A stretch of DNA of 64,000 bases, taken from NCBI RefSeq assembly GCF_012396235.1, contig NZ_JAAXPA010000033.1, positions 41,753 to 105,752 of the forward strand. Reading direction: 5' to 3'. Source of the DNA: Rhodococcus opacus (GTDB lineage: Bacteria > Actinomycetota > Actinomycetes > Mycobacteriales > Mycobacteriaceae). Below are positions 15,540 to 24,351 of this stretch, piece after piece (positions within the stretch are counted from its first letter, which is position 1; every line of letters begins with the position of its first letter). The notes beneath the pieces are model-generated. The model was not told the origin of the DNA, searched no databases, and was given only the letters and a program-made list of their open reading frames with translations. The position numbers were made by a program, and so were the translations under genes.

Positions 15540-15857
15540 TCAGGCCGTGACGATGCCGGGCATCTCGTCGTAGTCGAAGACGCGGGCGTGCAGCACGACG
15601 CGGTTTCGCAGTGCCGAGCGCACGGCCCGGTGCAGTCCGTCCTCGAGGTAGAGCACCCCGTGCCACTGGACCGCGTGCGGGAACAGGTCGCCGTAGAACG
15701 TCGAGTCCTCCGACAGCAGCCGGTCGAGCTCGAGAACCTTCGTCGTGGTGACGATCTCGTCCAGCCGCACCTGCCGGGGTGGGATCTTGGACCAGTCGCG
15801 CAGCGACAACCCGTGGTCCGGGTACGGCTTGCCGTCCATGACACCTTTGAAAATCAT
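15540..15857 (-). CDS. Conserved actinobacterial protein, 105 aa, ParB-like motif
   Basis: The protein has 105 residues from ATG 15857; the open frame runs further up, but this start gives the length and beginning (MIFKGVMDGKPYPDHGL) of the mycobacterial protein next to hrcA. LDRLLSEDSTFYGDLFPHAVQW is followed by YLEDGLHRAVRSALRNRVVLHARVFDYD. The DGxHR motif inside a short alpha/beta domain resembles the ParB/sulfiredoxin nucleotide-binding signature, but that is an inference. No function is known. It is divergent from hrcA across a region with a 16-bp palindrome. Confidence 0.75.
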   Translation of the reverse strand: MIFKGVMDGKPYPDHGLSLRDWSKIPPRQVRLDEIVTTTKVLELDRLLSEDSTFYGDLFPHAVQWHGVLYLEDGLHRAVRSALRNRVVLHARVFDYDEMPGIVTA

Positions 15858-15960
15858 CGCCTCGTCATCCGCCCGTGGTCGTTGCCTCTGCTCGTCTCCG
15901 GTCACCACAGTAAGGCCTGAACCGGTATCGGCGGCGCGGCGATTAGACTGGACCGAGCCG

Positions 15961-15976
15961 AGATGCACGTGCATCT
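15961..15976. promoter_or_regulatory. 16-bp perfect palindrome upstream of hrcA
   Basis: AGATGCACGTGCATCT is perfectly self-complementary. It lies in the 209-base gap between the conserved 105-aa gene and hrcA, about 90 bases before the hrcA ATG and just after a plausible -10 (TAGACT, 15943-15948). It does not match the CIRCE element bound by HrcA (TTAGCACTC-N9-GAGTGCTAA). Confidence 0.5.
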
Positions 15977-16066
15977 GCACGTAGCTCAGGGGATGTGGCG
16001 GCCGATCCGAACGAAGGTTCGGTGACGCCGCTGCTCGTGATGATCGAGAACTGGAGGTGGACGGCG

Positions 16067-17110
16067 ATGTCGAGTACGGACGACAGACGGTTCGAGGTTC
16101 TCCGCGCCATCGTCGCCGACTACGTCTCGACCCAGGAGCCGGTGGGATCGAAGGCGCTGGTCGAGCGGCACAACCTGGGTGTGTCCAGTGCGACGGTCCG
16201 CAACGACATGGCGTTCCTCGAGAGCGAGGGCTACATCGCCCAGCCGCACACGAGTTCCGGCCGTGTTCCCACGGACAAGGGCTACCGGCAGTTCGTCGAC
16301 CGCATCGCCGACGTGAAGCCGCTGTCGACGGCGGAGCGGCGCGCGATCCTCGGTTTCCTCGAGTCCGGGGTCGACCTGGACGACGTTCTCCGGCGCGGTG
16401 TGCGCCTGCTCGCGCAACTCACACGCCAGGTCGCGGTTGTGCAATATCCCACACTCTCGGCGTCGTCGGTCCGGCACCTCGAGGTGGTCGCGCTGACGCC
16501 TGCCCGCCTGCTGCTGGTGCTCATCACCGATTCGGGTCGAGTGGATCAGCGCATCGTCGAACTCGGCGACGTGCTCGACGACCAGGACCTGGCGCGGCTG
16601 CGCGGACTGCTCGGGGGCGCCCTCGACGGCAAGCGGCTGGCGGCGGCGTCCATCGCGGTCTCGGAACTCGCCGACGAGGCCCCGGAGGATCTGCGCGACG
16701 CCGTGATCCGTTCGGCCACCGTGCTGGTGGAAACGCTCGTCGAGCATCCCGAGGAGCGGTTGGTCCTCGGCGGCACCGCGAACCTGACCCGCAACGCTGC
16801 CGACTTCTCGGGAATCAGCGGGTTCCCCGGTTCGCTGCGCGCGGTCCTCGAGGCACTGGAGGAGCAGGTGGTGGTGCTCAAGCTGCTGGCCGCCACGCAG
16901 GACGCGGGCACCGTGACGGTGCGGATCGGTGAGGAAACCCAGGTGGAGCAGATGCGCGGCACCTCCGTCATCTCGACCGGCTACGGTGCGGCAGGCACCG
17001 TGCTCGGCGGAATGGGCGTGCTCGGACCCACCCGAATGGACTATCCGGGAACAATCGCGTCGGTGGCAGCCGTTGCGAGATACATCGGCCAGGTGCTCGC
17101 GGAGCGCTGA
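16067..17110 (+). CDS. hrcA: Heat-inducible transcription repressor HrcA
   Basis: The protein has 347 residues from ATG 16067, with GGAGG 9 bases upstream. The N-terminal winged helix has RRFEVLRAIVADYVSTQEPVGSKALVERH and SSATVRNDMAFLESEGYI, followed by PHTSSGRVPTDKGYRQFVD. The C-terminal GAF-like HrcA domain ends with GPTRMDYPGTIASVAAVARYI. HrcA represses groES-groEL genes through CIRCE and depends on GroEL for activity. It heads a run with dnaJ and rsmE. No CIRCE element is seen in the window, so its targets lie elsewhere. Confidence 0.95.
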   Translation: MSSTDDRRFEVLRAIVADYVSTQEPVGSKALVERHNLGVSSATVRNDMAFLESEGYIAQPHTSSGRVPTDKGYRQFVDRIADVKPLSTAERRAILGFLESGVDLDDVLRRGVRLLAQLTRQVAVVQYPTLSASSVRHLEVVALTPARLLLVLITDSGRVDQRIVELGDVLDDQDLARLRGLLGGALDGKRLAAASIAVSELADEAPEDLRDAVIRSATVLVETLVEHPEERLVLGGTANLTRNAADFSGISGFPGSLRAVLEALEEQVVVLKLLAATQDAGTVTVRIGEETQVEQMRGTSVISTGYGAAGTVLGGMGVLGPTRMDYPGTIASVAAVARYIGQVLAER

Positions 17111-17197
17111 CGGCCGGCCCCGGCGACAGCGCCGCCGTGGGGCGAGCACAGGTACCGGTAGCGAGATAACGAAGTAGAGAAGGACGAGAGACTCAAC

Positions 17198-18349
17198 GTG
17201 GCACGGGATTACTACGCAACGCTCGGCGTCGATCAGAAGGCGACCGATCAGGAGCTCAAGCGCGCGTACCGCAAGCTTGCGAGGGAACTGCATCCCGACG
17301 TGAACCCCGACGAGGCGGCGCAGGCCCGGTTCCGGGACATCTCGACGGCCTACGAGGTGCTGTCCGATCCGGAGAAGCGTCGCATCGTCGACCTCGGCGG
17401 CGACCCCCTCTCCTCGGGTGGTGGCGGCGGCGGTGCCGGCTTCGGCGGCGGTTTCGGTGGCGGCCTCGGCGACGTGTTCGAAGCGTTCTTCGGCGGCGGA
17501 GGCGGTGCAGGCCGCGGGCCGCGCGGCCGCGTCCAGCCGGGCGCCGATTCACTCCTGCGCACCAGGCTGACGTTGGCGGAATGCGCGACCGGCGTGAGCA
17601 AGCAGGTCACCGTCGAGACGGCGATCCTGTGCGACAGCTGCACCGGTGCGGGCACCAACGGCGATTCCAAGCCGGTGCGCTGTGAGACCTGTGGCGGCGC
17701 GGGCGAGGTCCAGTCGGTGCAGCGTTCGTTCCTCGGCCAGGTCATGACGTCGCGGCCGTGCCCCACCTGCCGCGGCGCCGGCGAGACGATCCCCGACCCC
17801 TGCCACAAGTGTGGCGGCGACGGCCGGGTGCGGGCCCGCCGCGACATCACGGTGAAGGTGCCCGCGGGCGTCGCAGGCGGAATGCGGATCCGGCTCGCCG
17901 CGCAGGGCGAGGTCGGCCCCGGTGGCGGACCCGCAGGCGACCTGTATGTCGAGGTGGTCGAGCAGGCGCACGAGGTGTTCGTGCGCGACGGCGAAGACCT
18001 GCACTGCACGATCCGGGTTCCGATGATCGACGCCGCCCTCGGCACGACCGTGACGATCGACACGATCATCGACGGACCCAAGGAGATCACCATCGAGCCG
18101 GGAACCCAGCCGGGATCGGTGACGGTCCTGCGCGGGCACGGCATGCCGAAGCTGCGTTCCGGCATCCGCGGCGACGTGCACGCCCACCTCGAGGTCGTGG
18201 TTCCGTCGCGCCTCGACCACAAGGAGACGAAGCTTCTCCGCGAACTCAAGGACCTGCGCGACCGCGACGTCGCCGAGGTGGTCTCCACGCAGTCGCAGCA
18301 CAGCGGCGGATTGTTCTCACGCCTGCGTGAAGCGTTCAGCGGTCGCTGA
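17198..18349 (+). CDS. dnaJ: Chaperone DnaJ (DnaJ2 type)
   Basis: The protein has 383 residues from GTG 17198, with AGAAGGACGAG upstream. The J domain (residues 1-65) carries HPD at 32-34. A glycine/phenylalanine-rich linker (GGGGGAGFGGGFGGG) follows. Four CxxCxGxG zinc repeats are present: CDSCTGAG, CETCGGAG, CPTCRGAG and CHKCGGDG. It then continues with the two substrate-binding beta domains. It stimulates DnaK ATPase and holds unfolded proteins. As the second dnaJ of actinobacteria it sits with hrcA rather than with dnaK-grpE. Confidence 0.95.
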   Translation: MARDYYATLGVDQKATDQELKRAYRKLARELHPDVNPDEAAQARFRDISTAYEVLSDPEKRRIVDLGGDPLSSGGGGGGAGFGGGFGGGLGDVFEAFFGGGGGAGRGPRGRVQPGADSLLRTRLTLAECATGVSKQVTVETAILCDSCTGAGTNGDSKPVRCETCGGAGEVQSVQRSFLGQVMTSRPCPTCRGAGETIPDPCHKCGGDGRVRARRDITVKVPAGVAGGMRIRLAAQGEVGPGGGPAGDLYVEVVEQAHEVFVRDGEDLHCTIRVPMIDAALGTTVTIDTIIDGPKEITIEPGTQPGSVTVLRGHGMPKLRSGIRGDVHAHLEVVVPSRLDHKETKLLRELKDLRDRDVAEVVSTQSQHSGGLFSRLREAFSGR

Positions 18350-18351
18350 CC

Positions 18352-19113
18352 GTGGCGGCGACGGTCTTCTTCCTCGACCCGCTGCCCGAGGTGGGGAGCA
18401 CCGCGGTTCTGGACGGCCCGGAGGGCAGGCATGCCGCGACGGTGCGCCGGATCGGTGTCGGGGAGCGGATCGTGCTGGCCGACGGCCGGGGTGGTCTCGC
18501 CGACACCGAGGTGACGGGGGCCGGTAAGGACCGGCTCGAACTCACCGTTCACGAGCGTCGTCAGGTGTCGGCGCCGTCGCCGCGTGTGACTGTGGTGCAA
18601 GCGCTTCCGAAGGCGGAGCGGTCCGAGTTGGCGGTCGAGCTGGCCACCGAGGCCGGAGTCGACGCGATCGTGCCGTGGCAGTCGTCGCGTTGCGTGGCCC
18701 GGTGGGAGGGCCCCAAGGTCGCGAAGGGTGTCGCTCGCTGGCGTAGCGCGGCTCTCGCCGCCGCCAAGCAGTCCCGGCGGGCGATCGTCCCCGAGGTGTC
18801 GGAACTGCACCGCACCGCCGGGATGCTCGCCGTCGTCCGTGAGGTGGTCGGCCGGGGCGGCGTCGTCGCCGTGCTGCACGAGGCGGCCACCCAGAGCCTC
18901 GCCGAGCTTCCACTGCGCTCGGCGGCCGAGATCGTGCTCGTCGTCGGCCCGGAGGGCGGTATCTCCGAGGAGGAGATCGCCGCGCTGACGGACGCCGGCG
19001 CCGTCCCGGTGCTGCTCGGTCCGCACGTTCTGCGGACCTCGACCGCCGCGGCCGTCGCGCTGGGCGCCATCGGTGTCCTCACGGACCGCTGGGGCGCGGC
19101 CCCGCTAGCCTGA
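18352..19113 (+). CDS. rsmE: 16S rRNA m3U1498 methyltransferase RsmE
   Basis: The protein has 253 residues from GTG 18352, 2 bases after dnaJ. The N-terminal PUA-like domain has GPEGRHAATVRRIGVGERIVLADG. The C-terminal SPOUT domain carries VVGPEGGISEEEI and LGPHVLRTSTAAAVAL, which form the trefoil knot that binds S-adenosylmethionine. It methylates U1498 of 16S rRNA in the assembled 30S subunit. The place after dnaJ is the same in mycobacteria. Confidence 0.94.
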   Translation: MAATVFFLDPLPEVGSTAVLDGPEGRHAATVRRIGVGERIVLADGRGGLADTEVTGAGKDRLELTVHERRQVSAPSPRVTVVQALPKAERSELAVELATEAGVDAIVPWQSSRCVARWEGPKVAKGVARWRSAALAAAKQSRRAIVPEVSELHRTAGMLAVVREVVGRGGVVAVLHEAATQSLAELPLRSAAEIVLVVGPEGGISEEEIAALTDAGAVPVLLGPHVLRTSTAAAVALGAIGVLTDRWGAAPLA

Positions 19114-19119
19114 CTGTCC

Positions 19120-19887
19120 GTGGACCGCATTCGCATCGCCTACGGAAACGAACCGCAGCAGTTCGGGCACTTCTACCCGCCCGAGGAGCCCGTGGCCGCC
19201 GCGGTCCCGGTGGTGATGGTCGTCCACGGCGGTTTCTGGAGCGGGAAGTACCACCTGAACCTGGGCACGAGCTTCGCGGTCGACCTCGCCCGCCACGGCG
19301 TCGCCGTCTGGAACATCGAATACCGCAGGCTCGGTGCGGGCGGCCGGTGGGACGAGATGTCCGCCGACGTTCTCGCCGCGCTCGACGCGATCGCCGGTCC
19401 GGTCGCCGAGCAGTCGCCCGTCCCGTTCGACCTGTCGAAGGTCCGGGTCGTCGGCCACTCCGCCGGTGGACAGCTCGCGGTGTGGCTCGCCGGGGAGAGG
19501 CAGACCACGGTCCGGCCGGAGCGGGTCGTGTCCCAGGCGGGCGCCCTCGACCTCGCGTCCGCGGGGGAGCGGGGCCGGCGGATCGGCTACATCGAGGATC
19601 TCCTCGGCGTCCCCTTCGACGAAGACCCCGATCGGTACCGCGCCGCGTCCCCACGGCACCGCATCCCCACCGGGGTGCCGGTGGTGTGCGTGCACGGCAC
19701 GGAGGACGCGCAGGTTCCGGCGAAGGTGAGTGTGCGGTACAGCGAGGTCGCGCGGGCGGCCGGGGACCCGGTCGCGCTGCACGTCGTCGAGGGCGAAGAC
19801 CACTACGCGTTCCTCAATCCCGAGACCGACTGCTGGAAGATCTCGCGGGACGCCCTGCTGTCCGACGCCGGTGAGTGCTCGGGCTGA
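19120..19887 (+). CDS. Alpha/beta hydrolase, BD-FAE/kynurenine formamidase-like
   Basis: The protein has 255 residues from GTG 19120, 6 bases after rsmE. The oxyanion motif is HGGFW (36-40). The nucleophile is Ser114 in VVGHSAGGQLAVWLAG. The acid is in HGTEDAQVP and the His in GEDHYAFLNP. This pattern is that of small cytosolic esterases or arylformamidases of the hormone-sensitive-lipase side of the fold. The substrate is unknown, and the position behind rsmE suggests only co-transcription. It has no signal peptide. Confidence 0.85.
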   Translation: MDRIRIAYGNEPQQFGHFYPPEEPVAAAVPVVMVVHGGFWSGKYHLNLGTSFAVDLARHGVAVWNIEYRRLGAGGRWDEMSADVLAALDAIAGPVAEQSPVPFDLSKVRVVGHSAGGQLAVWLAGERQTTVRPERVVSQAGALDLASAGERGRRIGYIEDLLGVPFDEDPDRYRAASPRHRIPTGVPVVCVHGTEDAQVPAKVSVRYSEVARAAGDPVALHVVEGEDHYAFLNPETDCWKISRDALLSDAGECSG

Positions 19888-20073
19888 CGCCCGACGACGG
19901 GGCCCGCGTCGGCGGGCGAGGCGCGGCAGTGACCGGGCGGGCATCCGAATGTCCCGAAGTCGTGACGGCGTCGCGTAATCGGGTGGGCGCTGTGACCTGC
20001 GAGCGATAGACTTCCCTCAGCACGACGACCGTCGTGACCAACCAGGAACCGGGAAGAAGGCCATATTCCTCAC

Positions 20074-21147
20074 GTGAGCGAACAAGACCAGAACGGCGAG
20101 ACGTTCGGCGCCACGCGTCCGGCGGAACGCACCGTGCGTTCGAGTATCGATCTCCCACCCGAAACGGTCCCGCCTCTCCTCGGTTCTTCCGACGAGAATC
20201 TGCGCGCTCTCGAACGGGTCCTGGACGCAGACATCCATGTACGCGGCAACGCCGTCACGCTGACGGGACGGCCCGGCGACGTCGCGCTCGCCGAACGGGT
20301 CATCGCCGAATTGGGCTCCATCGTCGGTCGCGGGCAACCGCTGACCCCCGACGCGGTGCGTCGCACGGTCGGCATGCTCACGCAGGGGCTGAGCGAATCA
20401 CCCGCCGAGGTCCTGACCCTCGACATCCTGTCGCGGCGCGGCAAGACGATCCGGCCGAAGACGCTGAACCAGAAGCGCTACGTCGACGCGATCGACGCCA
20501 ACACCATCGTGTTCGGCATCGGGCCCGCCGGTACCGGCAAGACCTACCTCGCCATGGCGAAGGCGGTGCAGGCCCTGCAGACCAAGCAGGTGTCGCGGAT
20601 CATCCTCACCCGCCCCGCGGTCGAGGCGGGCGAGCGGCTCGGGTTCCTGCCCGGCACGCTGCACGAGAAGATCGATCCGTACCTGCGCCCGCTGCACGAC
20701 GCGCTCCACGACATGATGGACCCCGAGGCCATCCCGAAGCTGATGCAGTCGGGTGTCATCGAGGTGGCGCCGCTGGCGTACATGCGTGGCCGCACGCTCA
20801 ACGACGCGTTCATCATCCTCGACGAGGCGCAGAACACCACCGCCGAGCAGATGAAGATGTTCCTCACCCGGCTGGGCTTCGGGTCCAAGGTCGTGGTCAC
20901 CGGCGACGTCACGCAGGTGGACCTGCCGGGCGGTGCCCGGTCCGGGCTCCGCGCGGCCACCGAGATCCTCGGTGACATCGACGACATCTACTTCGCCGAA
21001 CTCAACAGCAGCGACGTGGTCCGGCACCGGCTGGTGTCCGACATCGTCGACGCGTACGAGCGTTTCGAGGCGGACCGGGACGGCAAGGTCGAGCTCGGGA
21101 ACCGCGCACAGCGGAGAGCGGCGCACTCGCGTTCTCCACGACGGTAG
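20074..21147 (+). CDS. PhoH-like ATPase
   Basis: The protein has 357 residues from GTG 20074. A KH-like N-terminal region (ENLRALERVLDADIHVRGNAV) precedes the PhoH ATPase domain. Walker A is GPAGTGKT (150-157) and Walker B is FIILDEAQNTT. VTGDVTQVDLPGGARSGL is the family signature. The protein is thought to act with YbeY in RNA metabolism, and the two genes are adjacent here as in most bacteria. The last residues are basic. A 187-base gap before it leaves room for its own promoter. Confidence 0.92.
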   Translation: MSEQDQNGETFGATRPAERTVRSSIDLPPETVPPLLGSSDENLRALERVLDADIHVRGNAVTLTGRPGDVALAERVIAELGSIVGRGQPLTPDAVRRTVGMLTQGLSESPAEVLTLDILSRRGKTIRPKTLNQKRYVDAIDANTIVFGIGPAGTGKTYLAMAKAVQALQTKQVSRIILTRPAVEAGERLGFLPGTLHEKIDPYLRPLHDALHDMMDPEAIPKLMQSGVIEVAPLAYMRGRTLNDAFIILDEAQNTTAEQMKMFLTRLGFGSKVVVTGDVTQVDLPGGARSGLRAATEILGDIDDIYFAELNSSDVVRHRLVSDIVDAYERFEADRDGKVELGNRAQRRAAHSRSPRR

Positions 21148-21183
21148 GGTGAGTGTCGCCGGAACCAGGAGGAAGCGACACAC

Positions 21184-21726
21184 ATGAGCATCGAAGTCTC
21201 GAACGAATCGGGCATGGACGTCTCCGAAGAGGAGCTGATCAGCGTTGCCCGCTTCGTGATCGCGAGGATGGACGTGCACCCCGCGGCCGAGTTGTCGATG
21301 GTCCTCGTGGACTCGGCCACCATGGCCGACCTCCACATGCGGTGGATGGACCTGCCCGGTCCCACCGACGTGATGTCGTTCCCGATGGACGAGCTCGAGC
21401 CCGGCGGTCGCCCGGACTCGCCCGAACCCGGACCGTCGATGCTCGGTGACATCGTGCTGTGCCCGTCGTTCGCCGCGGACCAGGCCGAGAAGGCCGATCA
21501 CCCGCTCGCCCACGAACTCGCTCTGCTCACCGTGCACGGTGTGCTCCACCTCCTCGGCTACGACCACGCCGAACCGGAGGAGGAGAAGGAGATGTTCGGG
21601 CTGCAGAACCAGTTGCTCGAGGACTGGTACGAGGATCTGCGCAGGGCCGAACGCGACGCCGCACTCGCTGCCCGGGATCAGAAGCTGCTCGGCAAGGCCG
21701 GCTTCTTCGACTCACCCGACCAGTAA
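21184..21726 (+). CDS. ybeY: Endoribonuclease YbeY
   Basis: The protein has 180 residues from ATG 21184, with AGGAGG upstream. The metal motif is HGVLHLLGYDH (His118, His122, His128), preceded by TDVMSFPMDE and LGDIVLCP. YbeY matures 16S rRNA and takes part in 70S quality control. It has a C-terminal extension of about 25 residues beyond the core, common in actinobacteria. It sits between phoH and a CNNM transporter gene, as in mycobacteria. Confidence 0.95.
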   Translation: MSIEVSNESGMDVSEEELISVARFVIARMDVHPAAELSMVLVDSATMADLHMRWMDLPGPTDVMSFPMDELEPGGRPDSPEPGPSMLGDIVLCPSFAADQAEKADHPLAHELALLTVHGVLHLLGYDHAEPEEEKEMFGLQNQLLEDWYEDLRRAERDAALAARDQKLLGKAGFFDSPDQ

Positions 21727-21747
21727 CCGCCACGTGAAGGGTCTTCT

Positions 21748-23067
21748 GTGAGTAGCGCCATCGCGCTGATCGTCCTCGCGATCGTCCTCGTCCCGCTCGG
21801 TGGTGTCTTCGCCGCCGTCGATTCCGCACTCAACACGATCTCGTCCGCGCGCATCGAGGAGATGGCGAAGGAGGATCGCCCCGGCGCCACCCGCGTGCTC
21901 CGCATCCTGTCGGATCGCCCCCGCTACGTGAATCTCATGGTGCTGCTGCGCATCCTGTGCGAGATCACGGCGACGGTGGTGCTCGTCGGTGGCCTGTCCG
22001 ATCTCCTCGAGCCGGTGTGGGCGCTCACGTTCACGGCGATCATCATGGTGCTCGTCGACTACGTGGTGATCGGGGTCGGCCCCCGGACACTGGGCCGCCA
22101 GCACGCCTACTCGATCGCGTTGATCACGTCGTTTCCCCTGCAGGTCATCGGAACTCTGCTCGGCCCGATCAGCCGCCTCCTGATCCTGATCGGTAACGCG
22201 ATCACCCCGGGTAAGGGATTCCGCAACGGCCCCTTCGCCTCCGAGATCGAACTGCGCGAACTCGTCGACATGGCGCAGGAACGCGGCGTGGTGGCCGACG
22301 AGGAACGCAGGATGATCCAGTCGGTGTTCGAACTCGGCGACACGTCCGCCCGCGAGGTGATGGTGCCGCGCACCGAGATGGTGTGGATCGAAAACGACAA
22401 GAGCGCCGGACAGGCGACGTCGCTGGCTGTCCGCAGCGGACATTCGCGGATCCCCGTGATCGGGGAGAACGTCGACGACGTGCTCGGGGTGGTGTACCTC
22501 AAGGATCTCGTGCAGGAGACGTATCACTCGCGCGACGGCGGACGCAGCGTCCGCGTCGCCGACGTGATGCGGCCCGCCGTGTTCGTGCCCGATTCCAAGC
22601 CCCTCGACAGCCTGCTCGCCGAGATGCAGCGCGACCGCAACCACATGGCCATCCTGGTGGACGAATACGGCGGGATCGCCGGGCTCGTCACCATCGAGGA
22701 CGTCATCGAAGAGATCGTCGGTGAGATCGCCGACGAATACGACCAGGACGAGACACCGCCCGTCGAGGATCTCGGCGACGGCATGTACCGGGTCTCCGCG
22801 CGCCTGCCGATCGAGGATCTCGGTGAACTGTTCGGCATCGAGGTGGAGAACGACGAGGTCGAAACAGTCGGTGGGCTCATCGGTTACGAACTCGGCAGGG
22901 TGCCGCTCCCGGGGTCGGAGGTCGTGTCGCACGGTCTCGTCCTGCGCGGCGAGGGCTCACCCGACGTGCGCGGACGGGTGCGCATCAGCACGGTCTTCGT
23001 GCAACGCGCCCCCATCGACGAGGACGACGACAGTGGCGACGGCGACCGGGAGGACGGCGATGACTGA
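21748..23067 (+). CDS. CNNM/CorC-family membrane protein with CBS pair
   Basis: The protein has 439 residues from GTG 21748. The N-terminal CNNM domain has about three membrane segments (residues 1-25, 62-95 and 115-150). Two CBS domains follow (VMVPRTEMVWI to VVYLKDLV, and VADVMRPAVFVPDSKPLDSLL to IEDVIEEIVGEI), then a CorC-associated domain (YRVSARLPIEDLGELFGIE). The tail is very acidic (DEDDDSGDGDREDGDD). Relatives take part in Mg2+ or Co2+ efflux. It was long called a hemolysin, which is misleading. It overlaps the next gene by 8 bases. Confidence 0.9.
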   Translation: MSSAIALIVLAIVLVPLGGVFAAVDSALNTISSARIEEMAKEDRPGATRVLRILSDRPRYVNLMVLLRILCEITATVVLVGGLSDLLEPVWALTFTAIIMVLVDYVVIGVGPRTLGRQHAYSIALITSFPLQVIGTLLGPISRLLILIGNAITPGKGFRNGPFASEIELRELVDMAQERGVVADEERRMIQSVFELGDTSAREVMVPRTEMVWIENDKSAGQATSLAVRSGHSRIPVIGENVDDVLGVVYLKDLVQETYHSRDGGRSVRVADVMRPAVFVPDSKPLDSLLAEMQRDRNHMAILVDEYGGIAGLVTIEDVIEEIVGEIADEYDQDETPPVEDLGDGMYRVSARLPIEDLGELFGIEVENDEVETVGGLIGYELGRVPLPGSEVVSHGLVLRGEGSPDVRGRVRISTVFVQRAPIDEDDDSGDGDREDGDD

Positions 23068-23392
23068 ACTGGGCGACGAAGACGCCACACTGGTCGTGCT
23101 CGCGCGAGGAGCGTTCGGCCGCACCGGAAGTGGTCAGGGCGCCGCCGTCCGCGATCTCGACGGACGCACCTACGCGGCGGGCGCGGTCGCGCTGGCGGCG
23201 TTGTCGCTGACCGCGCTGCAGGCCGCCGTCGCGGCGGCGGTGTCGAGTGGCGCCGAGGGATTCGAGGCCGCAGTCGTGATCGGCGGCAGCCCGGAAGACC
23301 CGGGCATCGCCGCCCTACACGAAGTCAGTGCGCAGGCGGCCGTCGTCTTCGCGCGAACCGATGGATCCGTGATCGAGGAGCAACATGAGTAA
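23060..23392 (+). CDS. Small protein with degenerate cytidine deaminase-like fold
   Basis: The protein has 110 residues from ATG 23060, overlapping both the CNNM gene and era by 8 bases, so translation is probably coupled. The pattern LVVLARGAFGRTGSGQGAAVRDLDGRTYAAGAVALAALSLTALQAAVAAAVSSG follows the start of cytidine deaminases. The zinc residues are absent: no HAE and no PCxxC. It is therefore unlikely to deaminate. Mycobacteria have the same small gene directly before era. The role is unknown. Confidence 0.8.
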   Translation: MTELGDEDATLVVLARGAFGRTGSGQGAAVRDLDGRTYAAGAVALAALSLTALQAAVAAAVSSGAEGFEAAVVIGGSPEDPGIAALHEVSAQAAVVFARTDGSVIEEQHE

Positions 23393-24302
23393 AACCGAAT
23401 TCCGTTCCGGATTCGTCTGTTTCGTCGGACGGCCCAACACGGGCAAGTCCACGCTGACCAACGCGCTGGTGGGCAGCAAGATCGCGATCACGTCTTCGCG
23501 TCCGCAGACCACCCGCCACACCATCCGCGGCATCGTGCACCGCGACCACGCGCAGCTGATCCTCGTCGACACCCCCGGGCTGCACCGCCCCCGGACGCTC
23601 CTCGGCCAGCGCCTCAACGACCTCGTGCGCGACACCTACTCCGAGGTCGACGTGATCTGCCTGTGCATCCCGGCAGACGAGAAGATCGGCCCCGGCGACC
23701 GGTGGATCGTGCAGCAGGTCCGTCAGATCGCGCCGAAGACCACGCTCGTCGGCATCGTCACGAAGATCGACAAGGTCAGCAAGGACATGGTCGGGCAGCA
23801 GTTGCTGGCCGTGTCCAAGCTCCTCGGTCCCGAGACGGATGTCGTGCCCGTGTCCGCCGCCTCCGGTGAGCAGGTGGAGGTGCTGGTCGACGTCCTCGCG
23901 TCGAAGATGGAGGAGGGCCCGGCGTTCTACCCGGACGGCGAGCTCACCGACGAACCCGAAGAGACGCTGATGGCGGAACTCATCCGCGAGGCCGCGCTCG
24001 AGGGGCTCGGCGACGAACTGCCGCACTCCCTGGCCGTGGTCATCGAGGAGATCATCCCCCGCGAGGGACGCACCGAGAAGCAGGGCGAACTGCTCGACGT
24101 CCACGCCCTGCTCTACGTCGAACGCCCGTCCCAGAAGGGCATCGTGATCGGCAAGGGCGGCGCCCGCCTCCGCGAGGTGGGGACCAAGGCGCGGCTGCAG
24201 ATCGAGAAGCTGCTCGGCACCAAGATCTTCCTCGAACTGCACGTCAAGGTGGCCAAGGACTGGCAGCGCGACCCGAAACAGCTGGGCCGCCTGGGGTTCT
24301 AG
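23385..24302 (+). CDS. era: GTPase Era
   Basis: The protein has 305 residues from ATG 23385. G motifs are GRPNTGKS (15-22), DTPG and TKID. The C-terminal KH domain contains ERPSQKGIVIGKGGARLREVGTKAR with the GxxG loop. Era binds the 3' end of 16S rRNA and assists 30S assembly. It overlaps the small gene before it by 8 bases. A hairpin just downstream separates it from the convergent tetR gene. Confidence 0.96.
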   Translation: MSKTEFRSGFVCFVGRPNTGKSTLTNALVGSKIAITSSRPQTTRHTIRGIVHRDHAQLILVDTPGLHRPRTLLGQRLNDLVRDTYSEVDVICLCIPADEKIGPGDRWIVQQVRQIAPKTTLVGIVTKIDKVSKDMVGQQLLAVSKLLGPETDVVPVSAASGEQVEVLVDVLASKMEEGPAFYPDGELTDEPEETLMAELIREAALEGLGDELPHSLAVVIEEIIPREGRTEKQGELLDVHALLYVERPSQKGIVIGKGGARLREVGTKARLQIEKLLGTKIFLELHVKVAKDWQRDPKQLGRLGF

Positions 24303-24323
24303 GTGGCTGCGCCGCCCGTGCGC

Positions 24324-24351
24324 GGTTGACGAGCCCTGAGACTCGTCAACC
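24324..24351. terminator. Hairpin between convergent era and tetR
   Basis: GGTTGACGAG (24324-24333) pairs perfectly with CTCGTCAACC (24342-24351) across an 8-base loop. No T-run follows. The hairpin includes the stop codon of the tetR gene. Its place between convergent genes suggests a bidirectional terminator. Confidence 0.6.

Noticed and set aside
15858..16066. CIRCE element upstream of hrcA
   Set aside because: No TTAGCACTC-N9-GAGTGCTAA or close variant is present; the palindrome found there has a different sequence.
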